Source of the DNA: Acridotheres tristis
Taxonomy: Eukaryota; Chordata; Aves; Passeriformes; Sturnidae
Reading direction: 5' to 3'
Length of the DNA: 64,000 bases
NCBI GenBank assembly: GCA_037013685.1
Contig: CM072919.1
Coordinates: 50,240,616 to 50,304,615 of the forward strand
The notes under the pieces were generated by a model. The model ran no database searches. It was given only the letters and a program-made list of their open reading frames with translations, and was not told the origin of the DNA. Numbering within the stretch: position 1 is the first letter of the stretch; the number at the start of each line of letters is the position of its first letter. Position numbers and translations under genes: made by a program. Positions 1 through 11,300 of this stretch are shown piece by piece.

Positions 1-3000
1 AATTTTTGTATTTAAATACCAAGAGGAGACAATAGAAACAATGGTTGCTTATTTCTAGGTGTTAATAAAGTTCTGAATAATGAAGGGCCCAATGACTGTG
101 AGTCATTGTTTCAGACACAGTTTTCTCTAAACCTTAATATACCATGTTAATTCTTTTTTTTTCAATCAAGGTTTGTGCTACTGTTGAAGCTCATGTACTG
201 GATAAAAAATCATCTTTCAATGAAACACCATGTGGGTTTTGCTAAGATAGATACCATGTACAGGAATAGTTTTACAACACTAGTTATATACAACTGTTAT
301 ATAAATAAGATTCATGTTTCAGAATTTAATGAGTGCAAAAAAACCTTTCAAAACTCTAGATCTCAAGCAGAATAAAGTTATATATTATTTCATATTCTAC
401 AGACACAGAAATGGTCATTACGTTTTCTACATCAGTTGCAGAGGTAGGACCACTGATGCAGCATAGATTCTAATTCTCTGCTCTTTTTTTGTTGATATAT
501 GGAGAATTTGAAAAGTAAACAAGAAAAATTATTTCTGATTTTAATATATGAAGTTCACCCAACCCATAGTCTGCTATTTTTAAACCAGGCAGATACTTAT
601 TCTTACTAAGCATCTGTATGCTTTTTCTTTGTGTTATCATTAAAATATAATATCACTAACTACATTGTCATCCAAAAGAAGTGATGTCACACATGCTGTG
701 TCTACTTATTGTGAATACCAAGAATGAAATTCCATTTTGATACAAACTTTCCTTTTCAAGGATTTTTTTCTTGAAAAAAATTTCAATGCCTTTGAAAATG
801 TGCAACAGATTAAAGTGTGATCTAAATAATGTCATTTGGTCATCCTGTTTTCTTATTTTCTTAGCTAAAATATAACTTACTTTTATTGGAAGTAACGAAA
901 TTATCCCATTGTGTTGGTGTTTCCTATTACAAAAATACAAGTAGTTCAGATGCAAACTAATTAATTCTCAGAACAAATTCACATTCTTAAAGTAAAATCT
1001 ATTAAATACAAAACTAATTTATTTCTGCAGTCTCTTTCACCAGTATGTGGGGTTTTTTTAAAATAAATGTGAACTATTTTTAATGTTTATATTTCACAGT
1101 TAAAGAATTCTTGATTGTCTGTGGCTAGATTCCTACTTCTTCAACATTGTAAATCTGGAATAAACATAATTTCCTAGCCTAAAATATGTCACTTTATCAA
1201 ATGTAATACACTTTCTTGAAGGAATTAATGCAATGGAAAAACAATGGGAAATTAAAAATGGAAAAAAAACCCTGCCAAAGTTACAGCAAAATTTCAGTGG
1301 TTTAATATTTGTGTTAGTTTAAAATTCTGTATTTGTGGCATAGGTATACAACAATATACAATTTTTTAACTTCCATTCATTTTAATTTCAGATGATATGA
1401 AACAAAATAAAGCCAAATTGTGAACAATATCTCTTACAGAAAGTACTTTAGCAAAACTTCATAATCATAGTAAAACCTGCTGAAAATTGATTAGAGGTTG
1501 CTTCTTTTATGTATTCTTTTAAACAGAAAGTCAGTGCTTTGTTTTCCTCTGCTTGGTGAGCACAGTTTCAGCCCTGAAAATGTCAACATAAAATTCTCCT
1601 TAAGGGTGAAATTTTGATAGAGCAGAAAGATAAAGCATGTCCCTCAGACTTGTGAGATTAGTGCAGATTGTGTCTCAGATTCCATATTTAAACTTGGGTG
1701 AACAGAGATATGTCTGAGGCACTTTTACAATAATTAAGATACATGCAAGAGGAGACAATACATCTTCATTATTTAGAACTAATTTGTTGTGATTGATGAA
1801 CAAGATGAAAACTCTAGATACAGGCATATAAGATGAGAACTATTATTTTTTAAATCATAGACTTAAAGGAGACAATTATTATTTTTTAAGCCTTTTATGG
1901 TGGAATTCATAATATTAATAAGAATATATGACTATTAAAGTTCTTAACACTATCAGTTCAATAGCTTGGCAAGCTAGAATTAGAATATTCAAGCTTTAAC
2001 CTCTAGGCCATATTATTGAAGCAAATTTAGATTTGTTCAGTTTGAACATTCTTTCAGTTTGACAGTTATTTGGCTAGCTGAAATGTGATGATAGAATGAG
2101 TTCAAATGCTGAGTTAAAAAAATTACATTACAAAAAATTGCTTGTTATGACAATAGTTCACATCTCACAATCACAACAGAAAGGTCAAAGATCAGACATT
2201 TATGCAGAGTTAACTGCACCTTAAGTCAATAAACAGTTTTGAGTCTTGTGGCTCAGGACGGATGAGGAGCCCTGGGAAAAAACTGAACACCTCCCACACC
2301 CAGGAAATACTGTAGCTGCGGTTAAAAAATTCTGATTCACTTAGCTACTTACCATCAGCACAAAATTAACTTAATCACTTAAACAGCCTTAAAATTATGA
2401 AAAACATCTTCCTTTTTTGAAAAAAGTCTATACTGACATACAAGTATTCTTACGAAATTGAGAATAACATAAGGGAAAGAGTAATTTCTAATGAAGGAAT
2501 AGTGATTCAGAAAGCAATCCAATAGAATTGCAAAAAATCTCAATATAGCACAGAAACATTACCAATGAAAATATTTTTGTCCACAAAATTATATGTGCTT
2601 CAAGTAATTTAGTTCTTCCAGAGTTCTTTCATTGTGTGGATAGAAACTGGAATAAACAAAATAATTATGGACTAGTCAGGCATCTATTGAAAGTATTCTA
2701 TTTTTTTCTTTATACTATTCCATTACAGATGATTTTCAATAAAATGAAAGGGAAAACATTTTTAATCTGTATTTTTCTTTCCAAGAAAATATTGGCATTA
2801 CTCCCAAATATGCAATACACAGCAAAAAATAATGCAAGGAAATATATAATACAGGTCAGTGTTTCTCAGTAGCTGTGTGCTAACCATAGTAGATGAGACA
2901 CAAAAGGCAACCTAGTGTTAGAAAACAAGGGTTATAATAATATAATCTGGGGGAAAAGAAAATATTGCTTCTTTGCAACTATAATTTTATTTTTCACAAC

Positions 3001-3698
3001 CAGGTAATTGTGAACTCATGAGGCACATGATCTGTGGTCTAATTTTACCATGTTAGTAGTATTTGCTCTTTTATTATAAGTCAGTTTATTGAGAGACAGA
3101 ACTTTTTAAAGAACATTTTCAGTGCAACTTGTTGTTATACATATATATCAATCTTCTACTATAAAATATTGTATGTATATTGTATAATCATGAGTTCAAA
3201 AATGAGCGCATATATTCACCAATTTTTCCGAAATGTTGGGATTATTTAAAGAAAAATATTGACTCTTTCATCTTAAAGGCCATTTTAAGATCTTGTTTTG
3301 AGAGACTTTATTGCCTGGTTAGGGTTCTGTATACCTAAAGATTAATTCATAATTCATAAAGAACACCTTTTTGTCTGCAATGATTTTTTGTGGCATTGGC
3401 CAAAACCTTGTAACAAAAGAGCTTATTTTCCCTCATATATTCTTGGCAGAGAGCAATACAGTCTAGAAACATTAAAAAAATAATAATACCTTATTAAAAT
3501 CCTTTTTCTCAGTAAGTTGGATTTTTTTTCTTTTGCTATTAGTGTTCTGGTTTTAATTTTCAAATTTATACAATATTAGAGTTCTTAAAAAAAAATCTTG
3601 CTGTCTGAAAGTAGCAGTGATTACATGCAACTATGTGTAAAATCAGTGTCTTTCTAAATCAAGTTGATTTTTATTCATTTTTATGTAGTTAATTGATA
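1..3698. other. Unique AT-rich non-coding DNA
   Basis: No gene, LTR or CR1 sequence is recognisable here. Reading frames are short and of low-complexity composition. The only local structure I see is a short perfect palindrome at 91-107, with arms AATGACT and AGTCATT around a 3-nt centre, and scattered A or T runs. Treated as intergenic or intronic filler. Confidence 0.7.
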
Positions 3699-4332
3699 AT
3701 CACAGAATCACAGAATGGGTCAGAGTGGAAAGGACCACAGTGGGTCATTTGATCCAACCACCCTGCTCAAGCAGGGTCATCCTAGAGCACCTTGCACATG
3801 ATTGTATCCAGATCATTCTTCAATATCCTGTGAGGGAGTCTCCACAGCCTGTCTGGGCAATCTCTTTCAATGCATTGTCACCCACACAGTGAAGTAGTTC
3901 TTCCTCCTCTTCAGGTGGAGTTTCCTGTGCACCAGTTTGTGCCTGTTGCCTCTTGTCCTATTGCTGGCAACACTGAGCAGAGTCTGGCTCCATCCTTTTA
4001 TCATCCTCCCTTCAGATACTGACAGACATTGACAAGGCCGCTCTCAGTTGTCTCTTTGAAACTGAACAGGCTCATCTCTCTCAGCCTTTCCTTGTAAGAG
4101 AGATGGTCCAATCCCTTAATCATCTTTACAGGCCTCCACTGGACTTTCTCCAGGATCTCTCATGTCTCCCCTGCACTCAGGTGGCCAGAACTGGGCACAG
4201 CACTCCAGATGTGGCCTCATCAGGCCTGAGTAAAGGGGCAGGATCACCTTACTCAACCAGCTGGCAATGCTTTTCCTAATGCACCCCAGGACACCATTGG
4301 CCATCTTGGCCACTGGGACACACTGCTGGCTC
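3699..4332 (-). mobile_element. CR1 LINE, piece 1 of 3 (3' end)
   Basis: The plus strand begins with the tandem octamer CACAGAAT, twice, at about 3701-3716. That is the reverse complement of the CR1 3' tail, so the element runs on the minus strand. Further in, the text matches the familiar CR1 3' region (for example CTCAGCCTTTCC and GATCATCTTTACAGGCC). The last part, 4116-4332, is the C-terminal end of ORF2 and reads KMANGVLGCIRKSIASW on the minus strand. The element resumes at 5027 after an LTR insertion. Identity rests on recognition of the CR1 consensus, not on a search. Confidence 0.93.
4116..4332 (-). pseudogene. CR1 ORF2 C-terminal fragment (decayed)
   Basis: Minus-strand reading gives QCVPVAKMANGVLGCIRKS, then a segment close to VILPLYSxLxRPHLExCxQFW, the conserved region after the reverse-transcriptase core of CR1 ORF2. 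The LTR at 4339-5020 breaks the frame, which would otherwise continue into LLGRSSAEKDLRVLVDMKMS read from 5027 upward. The open frame reported at 4116-4400 therefore joins CR1 coding sequence to LTR sequence and is not a protein. This is a dead fragment of a LINE polyprotein that once nicked DNA and reverse-transcribed its own RNA. Confidence 0.85.
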
Positions 4333-4338
4333 ACAGAC
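4333..4338. repeat. Target-site duplication, left copy (diverged)
   Basis: ACAGAC, immediately before the LTR start TGTTGAGG. It corresponds to ATGGAC at 5021-5026 with two mismatches. The uninterrupted CR1 reading would be ...GATGTCCATGAGCCAGCAG on the minus strand, so ATGGAC is the ancestral form and this copy has mutated. Confidence 0.75.
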
Positions 4339-4740
4339 TGTTGAGGTTCATTGTTTTCTGTTGTTATGACCTTGCTATTCCCTTTATTGAAATGGTTCAT
4401 CCCTAAGTTGTACCCCCTAGCTCTGTATATAATGGTTTGCTCCCTTCCTGCCTTGACCCTTGTCCGTCAACCCTAATCCTAACCTACCTTCCAGAGTCTT
4501 CCCTGCTCGTTTCCCTATCCTCTCTCAGAGTCTTTTCAATCCACCTCAGCCCCTCCCCTTACTCCCAAATGTTCTCTGCCTGTCATCCTTTCCTAAGTGT
4601 TTCGTTGGTTGTACCTCAATGTCCTCACCTATGTTTCCCCCTCTTGGTTGGTCATGTGTGAAGCCCAACACATTGTCACACCTCCAGGTTGTGTTAATTG
4701 GCTCGTTGGTTGTTGTACCCTCCCATGAGGGGGGGTCCCC

Positions 4741-4748
4741 TATTTAAG
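4741..4748 (+). promoter_or_regulatory. TATA-like box of the LTR
   Basis: TATTTAAG lies about 80 bp upstream of the LTR polyadenylation signal, the spacing expected between a U3 promoter and the R-region signal. No direct evidence of activity. Confidence 0.45.
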
Positions 4749-4822
4749 TTCGTGTCAGGCAGTTCTCCCTGCCTTTTGTGGTCCCTTCTCCCCAACTCAA
4801 GCTGTCTACTGTAACCCCATAC

Positions 4823-4828
4823 AATAAA
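4823..4828 (+). promoter_or_regulatory. LTR polyadenylation signal
   Basis: AATAAA within CATACAATAAACC, placed about two-thirds of the way along the LTR and downstream of the TATA-like box. It fixes the LTR orientation as plus. Confidence 0.6.
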
Positions 4829-5020
4829 CCTTTCCCATGGACCATAAAAGGACTCTTCTGCACTCTTTATTTGCCTCCAGACCGATTTCCCAAGCTATAG
4901 TGTGGAGCTATGCTTCCACTTTGGGTTCTACCAGATCCAGAAGGGAAGCCACATTCAGTACGGGTTCACCCAGAGCTAGCTGGTCGCCCATCGGGAGTGG
5001 GCAGATGGCAAAACGTGTCA

Positions 5021-5026
5021 ATGGAC
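5021..5026. repeat. Target-site duplication, right copy
   Basis: ATGGAC follows the LTR terminal CA directly and runs into CR1 sequence CTTCATGTCCACCAGGACC. This copy keeps the CR1 reading frame and is taken as the original target sequence. Confidence 0.78.
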
Positions 5027-6086
5027 ATCTTCATGTCCACCAGGACCCTCAGGTCCTTTTCTGCAGAGCTCCTTCCCAACAGATCAGTCTGTTGTGGTGC
5101 CCAGGGTTGTTCTTTCTCAAGTGCAGAACCCTCCATTTCCTTTTGCTGAATTTCAGCCAGGGTCACTGGTTCTTGTTCCTCATCTGTGACACCAAAACTT
5201 TCACCTTCGGGCCAATTTGTAATTACTTCCAAAATCCCAGGGCGATTCAGTTTTCCAATCCAGGCGCTCTGTGTAATGAGGGCAATCCACTTGCTCCATG
5301 TAGCACTGGTGGCATCTCTGCCCTGGTGACCTGAGGCATCATGGGCCCATCTCCTCACCTGCTGAGATCCTTCTGAAGGGCTGCCTGGCCTTCTGGGCTA
5401 TGGCCACTGCTCCCAGCTCTGTGTCATCCATGAACTGCCTGAGGAGGCACCTGCCCCTTCATCCATGTCACTGATGTGCAAGTTAAACAATACTGGGCCC
5501 ACTGTTGAGCCTTGGGGACACCACTAGTGACTGGCCTCCAGCCACATCCTGTACTACTGGTTACAACCCCCTGGGATCTCTCATTCAGCCAGTTCTCAAT
5601 CCGCCTCACTGTCCACTCATCTAATCCACACTTCCTGAGTTTGCCTGTGAGGATGTTGTGAGAGACAGTGTCACAAAGCTTTGCTGAAGTTGATGTAGAC
5701 AATATCCACTGCTCTCTCCTCATTCTTCTGATTGTTTCATTGTGAAAGGCAATCAGGTTGTTCAAACATGACTTGTCTTTACTGAATCAATGCCGACTCC
5801 TGATCAGCTTCTTGCCTTCCGTGTGGTATACACGGACTCCAGAATGAGGCACTCACTCCATCACCTTTCCAGGGACTGAGGTGAGGCTGACTGGGCAGTA
5901 CTCTCCTGGGTCCTCCTTTGTGCCCTTTTGGAGAACTAGGGTGACATTTGCTGTATTCCAGTCCTCAGGTACCTCTCCTGATCTTCATGACTTTTTAAAG
6001 ATGGTCATGAGCAGCCTGTCTCCAACAGCTCTTTTAGCACTTGTGGATTCATCCCATCAGGGCCCATGGAATTGTGGATATCATGT
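5027..6086 (-). mobile_element. CR1 LINE, piece 2 of 3 (ORF2 reverse-transcriptase region)
   Basis: Continuation of the minus-strand CR1. It contains the reverse-transcriptase portion of ORF2, broken by frameshifts and stops. Recognisable stretches on the minus strand include LLGRSSAEKDLRVLVD near 5030-5085, SVTWMKGQVPP near 5440, SGVPKAQQW near 5500 and NWLNERSQGVV near 5575. The right edge near 6086 is a junction with the second ERV insertion and is uncertain by about 10 bp because CR1 similarity fades there. Confidence 0.9.
5424..5765 (-). pseudogene. CR1 ORF2 reverse-transcriptase fragment
   Basis: A 113-codon open stretch on the minus strand contains DTVSHNILTGKLRKCGL, then WIENWLN-like and RPVTSGVP-like motifs, in the order seen in the fingers-palm part of the CR1 reverse transcriptase. 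The N-terminal end is in the wrong frame for the preceding FSKAFD-like motif. The catalytic YADD-type motif is not intact in this frame (near 5440 the text reads TCTSVTWMKG, where INDLDEG would be expected). It is non-functional and about a tenth of a full ORF2. It keeps more frame than other CR1 copies in the window, which suggests it is the youngest. Confidence 0.82.
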
Positions 6087-6107
6087 TGTCTTGGTTTAAT
6101 TTTGACT

Positions 6108-6125
6108 TTCCCGGCCAATGCACCA
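6108..6125 (-). other. Primer-binding site, tRNA-Gly(GCC)
   Basis: On the plus strand the 18 bases TTCCCGGCCAATGCACCA equal the last 15 nt of vertebrate tRNA-Gly(GCC) followed by CCA. Read on the minus strand this is TGGTGCATTGGCCGGGAA. A retroviral primer-binding site should lie just inside the 5' LTR and pair with the tRNA 3' end, and it does. The match to tRNA-Gly is from memory and appears perfect over all 18 positions. Confidence 0.85.
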
Positions 6126-6243
6126 AATTAATGTCTTAGGTTTGAGTTGCCAATTTAAATAAACTTATTTCTTTCTGTTGTGAGACAGAACCAGGAGCAA
6201 AAGAGCAAGGCAGGCTTAAAACTTGAAAGGGTATAGAAGAAAA

Positions 6244-6249
6244 TTTATT
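6244..6249 (-). promoter_or_regulatory. LTR polyadenylation signal (minus strand)
   Basis: TTTATT on the plus strand is AATAAA on the minus strand. It sits about 110 bp before the LTR end, consistent with the R/U5 boundary region of this minus-oriented LTR. Confidence 0.5.
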
Positions 6250-7556
6250 AACTACACAAACAAAAAAAGGGGGGGGGGAAAGGGAAAAAAAACCAATTCA
6301 GAATAAGATTTTCCAGATCACTCCTTCCCTCCCTCTCCCAGTCTTCATAACAACAAAACAAACATATAACAAATACTTCGGTCAGTGCCCAATTTAGTCT
6401 TTCTCTGTTCACTTCTGGAGAGAGAAGCCTCTTCTTGTTGAAGTTGTAGGGATGTTTCCCACAAGAAGGAAAAAAAGTTCTCTTGTGGTTTTATCTTTCA
6501 CGATTTGCATCTGCCCGGGAATCTGCAACCATGACGCTCCTCCCAGTTCTACAGCCGTCCCAAAGTTGTAGATGTGGGTCATGTCTGTCCCATGGGGTAT
6601 TACTTTTAAGAATGAAATGTTCGACAGCAACGATTCTCTCTGTCTCCTTTCTCTCTGCTCAGGCTTCATCTTCAGAAAACTGAAATCCCCTTCTTTTCTC
6701 AGGGCAGAAATTCTCAACACAGGTGTTTTTTTAGTCAAATCATCTATTAAATGGAACATTTCCATCCCCCCATGTCTCTTTCCATGGTTTATAGGAATAT
6801 TCAGTACATCAGTTTATTCCTACAATTTCCCAAAAAGATTTTCAGCCATTTCAGCATCTTCTCATTCTCCTTCCATCTTAAAAAAAAACTTAGCTCTTAC
6901 ATCACTGACTTCAGAAATCTTCTCATTCCCTTTCATATTCAAAGGAAAGGCTGGAGGCTTTGCAAATCTTATCTGAACACTAAAGAGTTAAAGTTTAACA
7001 CAACTACAAAAGTTGGGCCAGGCTCAGGCCGTGCTGGGGGGGGCAGCTGAGGTGTTAATCAGCCTTTCTGGGGCTGGGCTGCAGCCCCACACTGCCCATG
7101 GCCACCCGGGCAGGCCCGGCCCGGCCGGCAGCATAAAGAGTCAGCCTTCCCCCACGCCAGAGCAGCGGCCGGTGGAGGAAGAAGCCGTGAAGGTTTTATC
7201 ACACAACTTTTCCTCCCCCCAGCCATCGGGTCCCCCTCGTTGGCAAACGGGGCCCAAGCGGCCTCTGAGCCTCCCCCCCCCCCGCATGGGGGAGAGGGAA
7301 GCTCGGGTTGGTGTTACCTGCTCAGCCGCCGGAAAGACAGAGACCCAGTTCCAGATTACCTCCTTCAAAATGTGTGTGCACGGAGCGAACCGACTTTCTC
7401 TGATTGGCTGTTGCAGGTATCCCAACTCCCCACAGAGGAAATTCCCTTAGGAAGAACCTCTTCTGAGTTTCTTCCTCCCAAGTCAACCTATCACACGTTT
7501 TCCTGACACTTAACCCAATCCTCTGTGACCAAGGAGAAGTTTTCTGTCCAACATTC

Positions 7557-8312
7557 ACTTACCCTGGTCTGGTTCAGAATTCCTGGAGGCTGGTCTTATC
7601 AGTGAAGATTGATGCAAAGAAGGCATTTAATAACTCTGCCTTCTCTACATCCTGTTACCAGGGTCTCCTCTCTATTTACCAATAGGCCTATATTCTCTTT
7701 TCTTTTGTAATATATGTATTTGAAAAGCCCATTCTGTTTTCCTTTACATTCTTGGCCATTTGTAATTCTAGATGTGCCTTGACATTCTAGTCTTATTTCT
7801 GCTTTGATCACCTCTCTATATCCACTCCAAGTCACCTAACCTCCCTTCCATCTCCTGTGTATTTCCTGTTTACTCTTGAATAATGACAGGAGTTTTTTAT
7901 TCATTCACAGAGGTTTCTTGACCTCTTCACCTGATTTCTTTCTCATTGGCATGCATTATTCTTGAGCCTGGAGGAACTGTTCCTTGAAAATTGTCCGTCT
8001 CTCTTGGAGCCCTGCTCCCTGCAGGGTCTGTTCCTCTGGGATTCTTCCAAAATCTCCAAGGAGGCTAAAGTTAGCTCTCCTGAAGTCAATGGCTATAATC
8101 GCACTCACTGTCCTGATACCTCTTCATTCAGTACTGAACTGTACAATCTCATGGTTGCTACAGCTGAGGCTGCACCCAACCTCCACATCATCAACAGGGC
8201 TTTTCTTATTTGTTAGTATGAGGTCGAGCAGCACACTCTGCTTTTGGGATCCTTCACTGCCTGTGACAGGAAGTTATGATCGATGTTTTCCAGGAATCTG
8301 CTGGAAGTGTAA
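7557..8312 (-). mobile_element. CR1 LINE, piece 3 of 3 (endonuclease to reverse transcriptase)
   Basis: After the ERV remnant the CR1 resumes with GTGAAGATTGATGCAAAGAAGGCATTTAATAA (7601-7632) and runs towards the endonuclease end of ORF2. Landmarks include TCTCCTGAAGTCAATGGC near 8076 and GTGACAGGAAGTTATGATCG near 8263. The element ends near 8312 without a 5' UTR, so it is 5'-truncated, as most CR1 copies are. It is more decayed than pieces 1 and 2; no open frame of use remains. By comparison with the remembered consensus, several tens of bases of CR1 are missing at the ERV junction. Confidence 0.82.
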
Positions 8313-11300
8313 TTTATAAGGCATTTCTTTTTTGTAGATTAATACAGTTGATCTTTGTGAAAGTAGTCTTTATCTGTAAAACTAAATAATAACCATGTTA
8401 TTTAGGACAGTGATAAACTTTCCATGGACAGAGGCTAAAATTCTGTTGTACCTTGTAAAAGTTACAAAAAAAGTTTTAAAATACAATATGAAGTGTCTCA
8501 AGGGTGCCCAGAGTATTTTTTTCATTTATCTTTCCAATTTTGAATTTAAATACATTTTTACAACTTCTATAATGCTCAGTGCTATTATTTTGATTCTTCA
8601 GAGCATTGGATTTGTTGAGAATTAGTGAACAAGACTGTGCAATTACTTTCCCAATAGTCCCTTTTTTATTATTTCTTGGTCAGATCCTGGGAGAAAAGTT
8701 ACTTTCTTTAGAGGCACAAATATTACTAAATTATCATTTAGACTATGTTTTCCATGCACATTTGAAGCAGCCATTTGAGGCAGCACTTTAGCAAAGACAG
8801 GCATTCCAAAATAGAATAGCAGGAAGGCTACTCACACTGGTATTGTAGATGTTAAACTGAAATTTTGTTTTAGATTTTTAAGTATTACAATATTATTCTG
8901 AATAGCCATATATGAATATGCCATTCCAAAACAATATGCAGAATATTATGTATTCTTCTCTATGTTAGTGAATATATAATAAATTTAATCAACTTTTCTG
9001 TTTTATAAACTGCTCAAAACAAACCTGAGATGACTGCATATTTTCACTATTCCTTCAGTAAATATGAATAGCAATGTTGAGTGCCCCAATAGTTGTCAAC
9101 GTATATGTTAAAAAGATAAGACAGGTCTGACTTTTTTATCAAGTCTTGTATGAAAAATCTATACATAATATTTTAATAATTTACTTAATATTCAATATTC
9201 CAAAAAGGAAAAGATCCTTTACTTTTCTTTGTCTGTTTGCTCTCTGCTTTCAACATCCTTAGATGTTATGAACAATTATACTTAGTTTCTCTTGTTGAGT
9301 TCATTATTGTAGTTCTGATTTCCTATAGTAATATGGATGACAGCTTGGAAGTATAAAAATGCCTTTTTACAGTTTAAAAATAAGCCGGTTGCTGTTACAT
9401 CTGAATCCTCTGACAATACCATATTGATGCACTAGAAATTACAGAGTGGATTTCTCTGTTTTTGCCTATTTTGGGGTGAAGGATAATATCAGTACTTAGC
9501 AAAAGTAATTTATTCAAAGTATTTGTCTTCGCATGCTTTCATCTTTACAATGATTGGAAATATGTTTCTGATAAGGAACATGTTATCATATAGAAAGGAT
9601 TTAAATTAATTATGTCACTATGATGTACGACACGACTTGTGTCATAAAATTCACAGCCATAGTACTAAGCAAGCCCCTAACAGGTTGATGCAATGCCATC
9701 ACAACACCTGGTTTCCTGCATAGATTTTAAAAATCTCTAGTTTCCACATGTTCATTATACAACTATTACTGGTAGAAATTTGGAAATACCTGCAGAATAG
9801 AAAATATTTTATTATAGATACTCCAATACAAGATACATTATTCCAATGTATCAGAAAAATGCTACTTTTAATTTTTAATTTGCGAAAAGCCTTTCTGAAT
9901 TCTATGAATGGCCCAAAGAATACATTGGCATCAATTTTTTATTTGGATTATTATTTGCATTTTCTTTTTACAGGATCAAATTTCTACTCTTTTTCTATCT
10001 TTGTTCTTTCTGATAATTCATGCCTTAAAATCTTTCACAAATTTGTTTTGTCTGTGAGAAGTACAGCATCTTGTCAGATATGGTGTTCTCTCAAAATATA
10101 AACCAAACAAATTTACCAAAACCGAAATTAAACATAAAAATAAAAATAAAATATCCCAAAACCTACCCAATCAAAACCGGCCCACCCAAATGCAGAAGTT
10201 TGGTATACTTATAACATAATGCCTTTCATGCATAAACTTTTATTTTATAGGCAATAGCAAATAGCCCTATATCCCTGAAATAGGATGTTCTCAAATTAGG
10301 AGAAATTGCTTATAAGATAGGTTAGCAATTATGGTGATAGTTCTAAAACTGTAGTAAAATAGCACTTTTCTTTTTTTTCAACCCCACAGGTTGAAATATG
10401 TTTACCTAATTTGTTGCACTATATTAAACAAAATAAAAGATTTATAACTTCAGAAAAATGAGAGAAGAAGAATGACTTTGGATATAGAATTCTGCTCTAA
10501 AAATGTTTTGTCATTAATTGTGTACTTCATATAATTGTGTACTTCATATAATTAATTCATATGGACTAGTGGAGCCATGAATAGATTGTTGAAAGTAGAC
10601 TAACTGGTACTAACTTTATTTTAATGCTTCTGATAAGTCCCATATTATCCAAACATAATAAACATAGATTTTTTCCCAACAGTATACAGTGTTTTTATGT
10701 CTCAATAATCAGATTTAAACTATACATTAGGTTTTAAGGGGAAGAATTGCAGTAATGACAATAGGAAAAAAGATTAATGTCTAGGAAAATCAGAAGGCTT
10801 ATCCTGAATTCATTTTGGTATATGTTGGAGTTAGTGAGAATTTCACATGCATTCAATTCCTTTGGTGAATATCATGTTTCCTCAATTTTTTTTTTCTTTA
10901 GAAATAACTATAAAATTTCCTTTACTTCTATGACAGGAAATTAAACAAAACACCATTGAGAAGAAGCTATGAAGAATTTTTTCTGATGAAAATCGTGAAA
11001 AAAATTGTGCATTTGAAGGAAACTTCTCTTTTATTCTCCAAAAATTGTTTCAGACTAGAAGACAATGATACATTTCATGATTCCTCTCTTTGCAACACGA
11101 TTTAATGACAAAGAGATACTTTAAAAACAAGGAAACAAACAAACCCCCAGAACTCCCTCCTCACAAACAATGCCAAATTAGTTTTTAAATAACTCAAGGT
11201 GAGAACTTAGTTATCTGGATGTGAATTTCATTTTTTGATATAGTGTGTTTCTATACAAATTCAGCTGTCTGATTGCTTTGTCCTACCTTAATTAGAGATT

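Larger units (their letters stand above)
4339..5020 (+). mobile_element. Solo LTR of an endogenous retrovirus, inserted in CR1
   Basis: 682 bp starting TGTTGAGG and ending CGTGTCA, so it has the canonical TG...CA ends. It interrupts the CR1 ORF2 reading frame exactly between two codable halves and is flanked by a diverged 6-bp duplication. On the plus strand there is a TATA-like TATTTAAG at 4741-4748 and a polyadenylation signal AATAAA at 4823-4828. This is the right order for U3-R-U5 in the plus orientation. No primer-binding site, gag, pol or env follows, so it is a solo LTR. A 6-bp duplication is usual for alpha/beta-retrovirus-like (ERVK-type) elements, but I cannot name the family. Open frames across it are chance. 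Confidence 0.85.
6087..7556 (-). mobile_element. ERV remnant: one LTR plus primer-binding site, minus strand
   Basis: About 1.47 kb inside the CR1. On the minus strand it starts TGTTGGACAG (right edge at 7553) or TGAATGTTGG (7557), and the LTR ends ...CCTAAGACA at about 6132. A few bases later comes an 18-nt primer-binding site (6108-6125), and about 20 bp of leader follow before CR1 resumes. An AATAAA signal on the minus strand lies at 6244-6249, with U5 of about 110 bp after it. The central part (about 7010-7300) is GC-rich with CpGs, unlike anything else nearby. No gag, pol, env or second LTR is seen. The edges are approximate and no target duplication is evident. Confidence 0.78.

Noticed and set aside
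4837..5334. 165-codon plus-strand open frame, the longest in the window
   Set aside because: It spans the LTR/CR1 junction, runs antisense to CR1 ORF2 and has no motif. It is a by-product of two transposons.
6108..6125. tRNA-Gly gene
   Set aside because: Only the last 18 nt of the tRNA are matched, with no cloverleaf and with CCA encoded. A retroviral primer-binding site explains it.
7013..7506. Overlapping proline/glycine-rich frames
   Set aside because: They result from the GC-rich centre of the minus-strand LTR; several frames are open at once on both strands.
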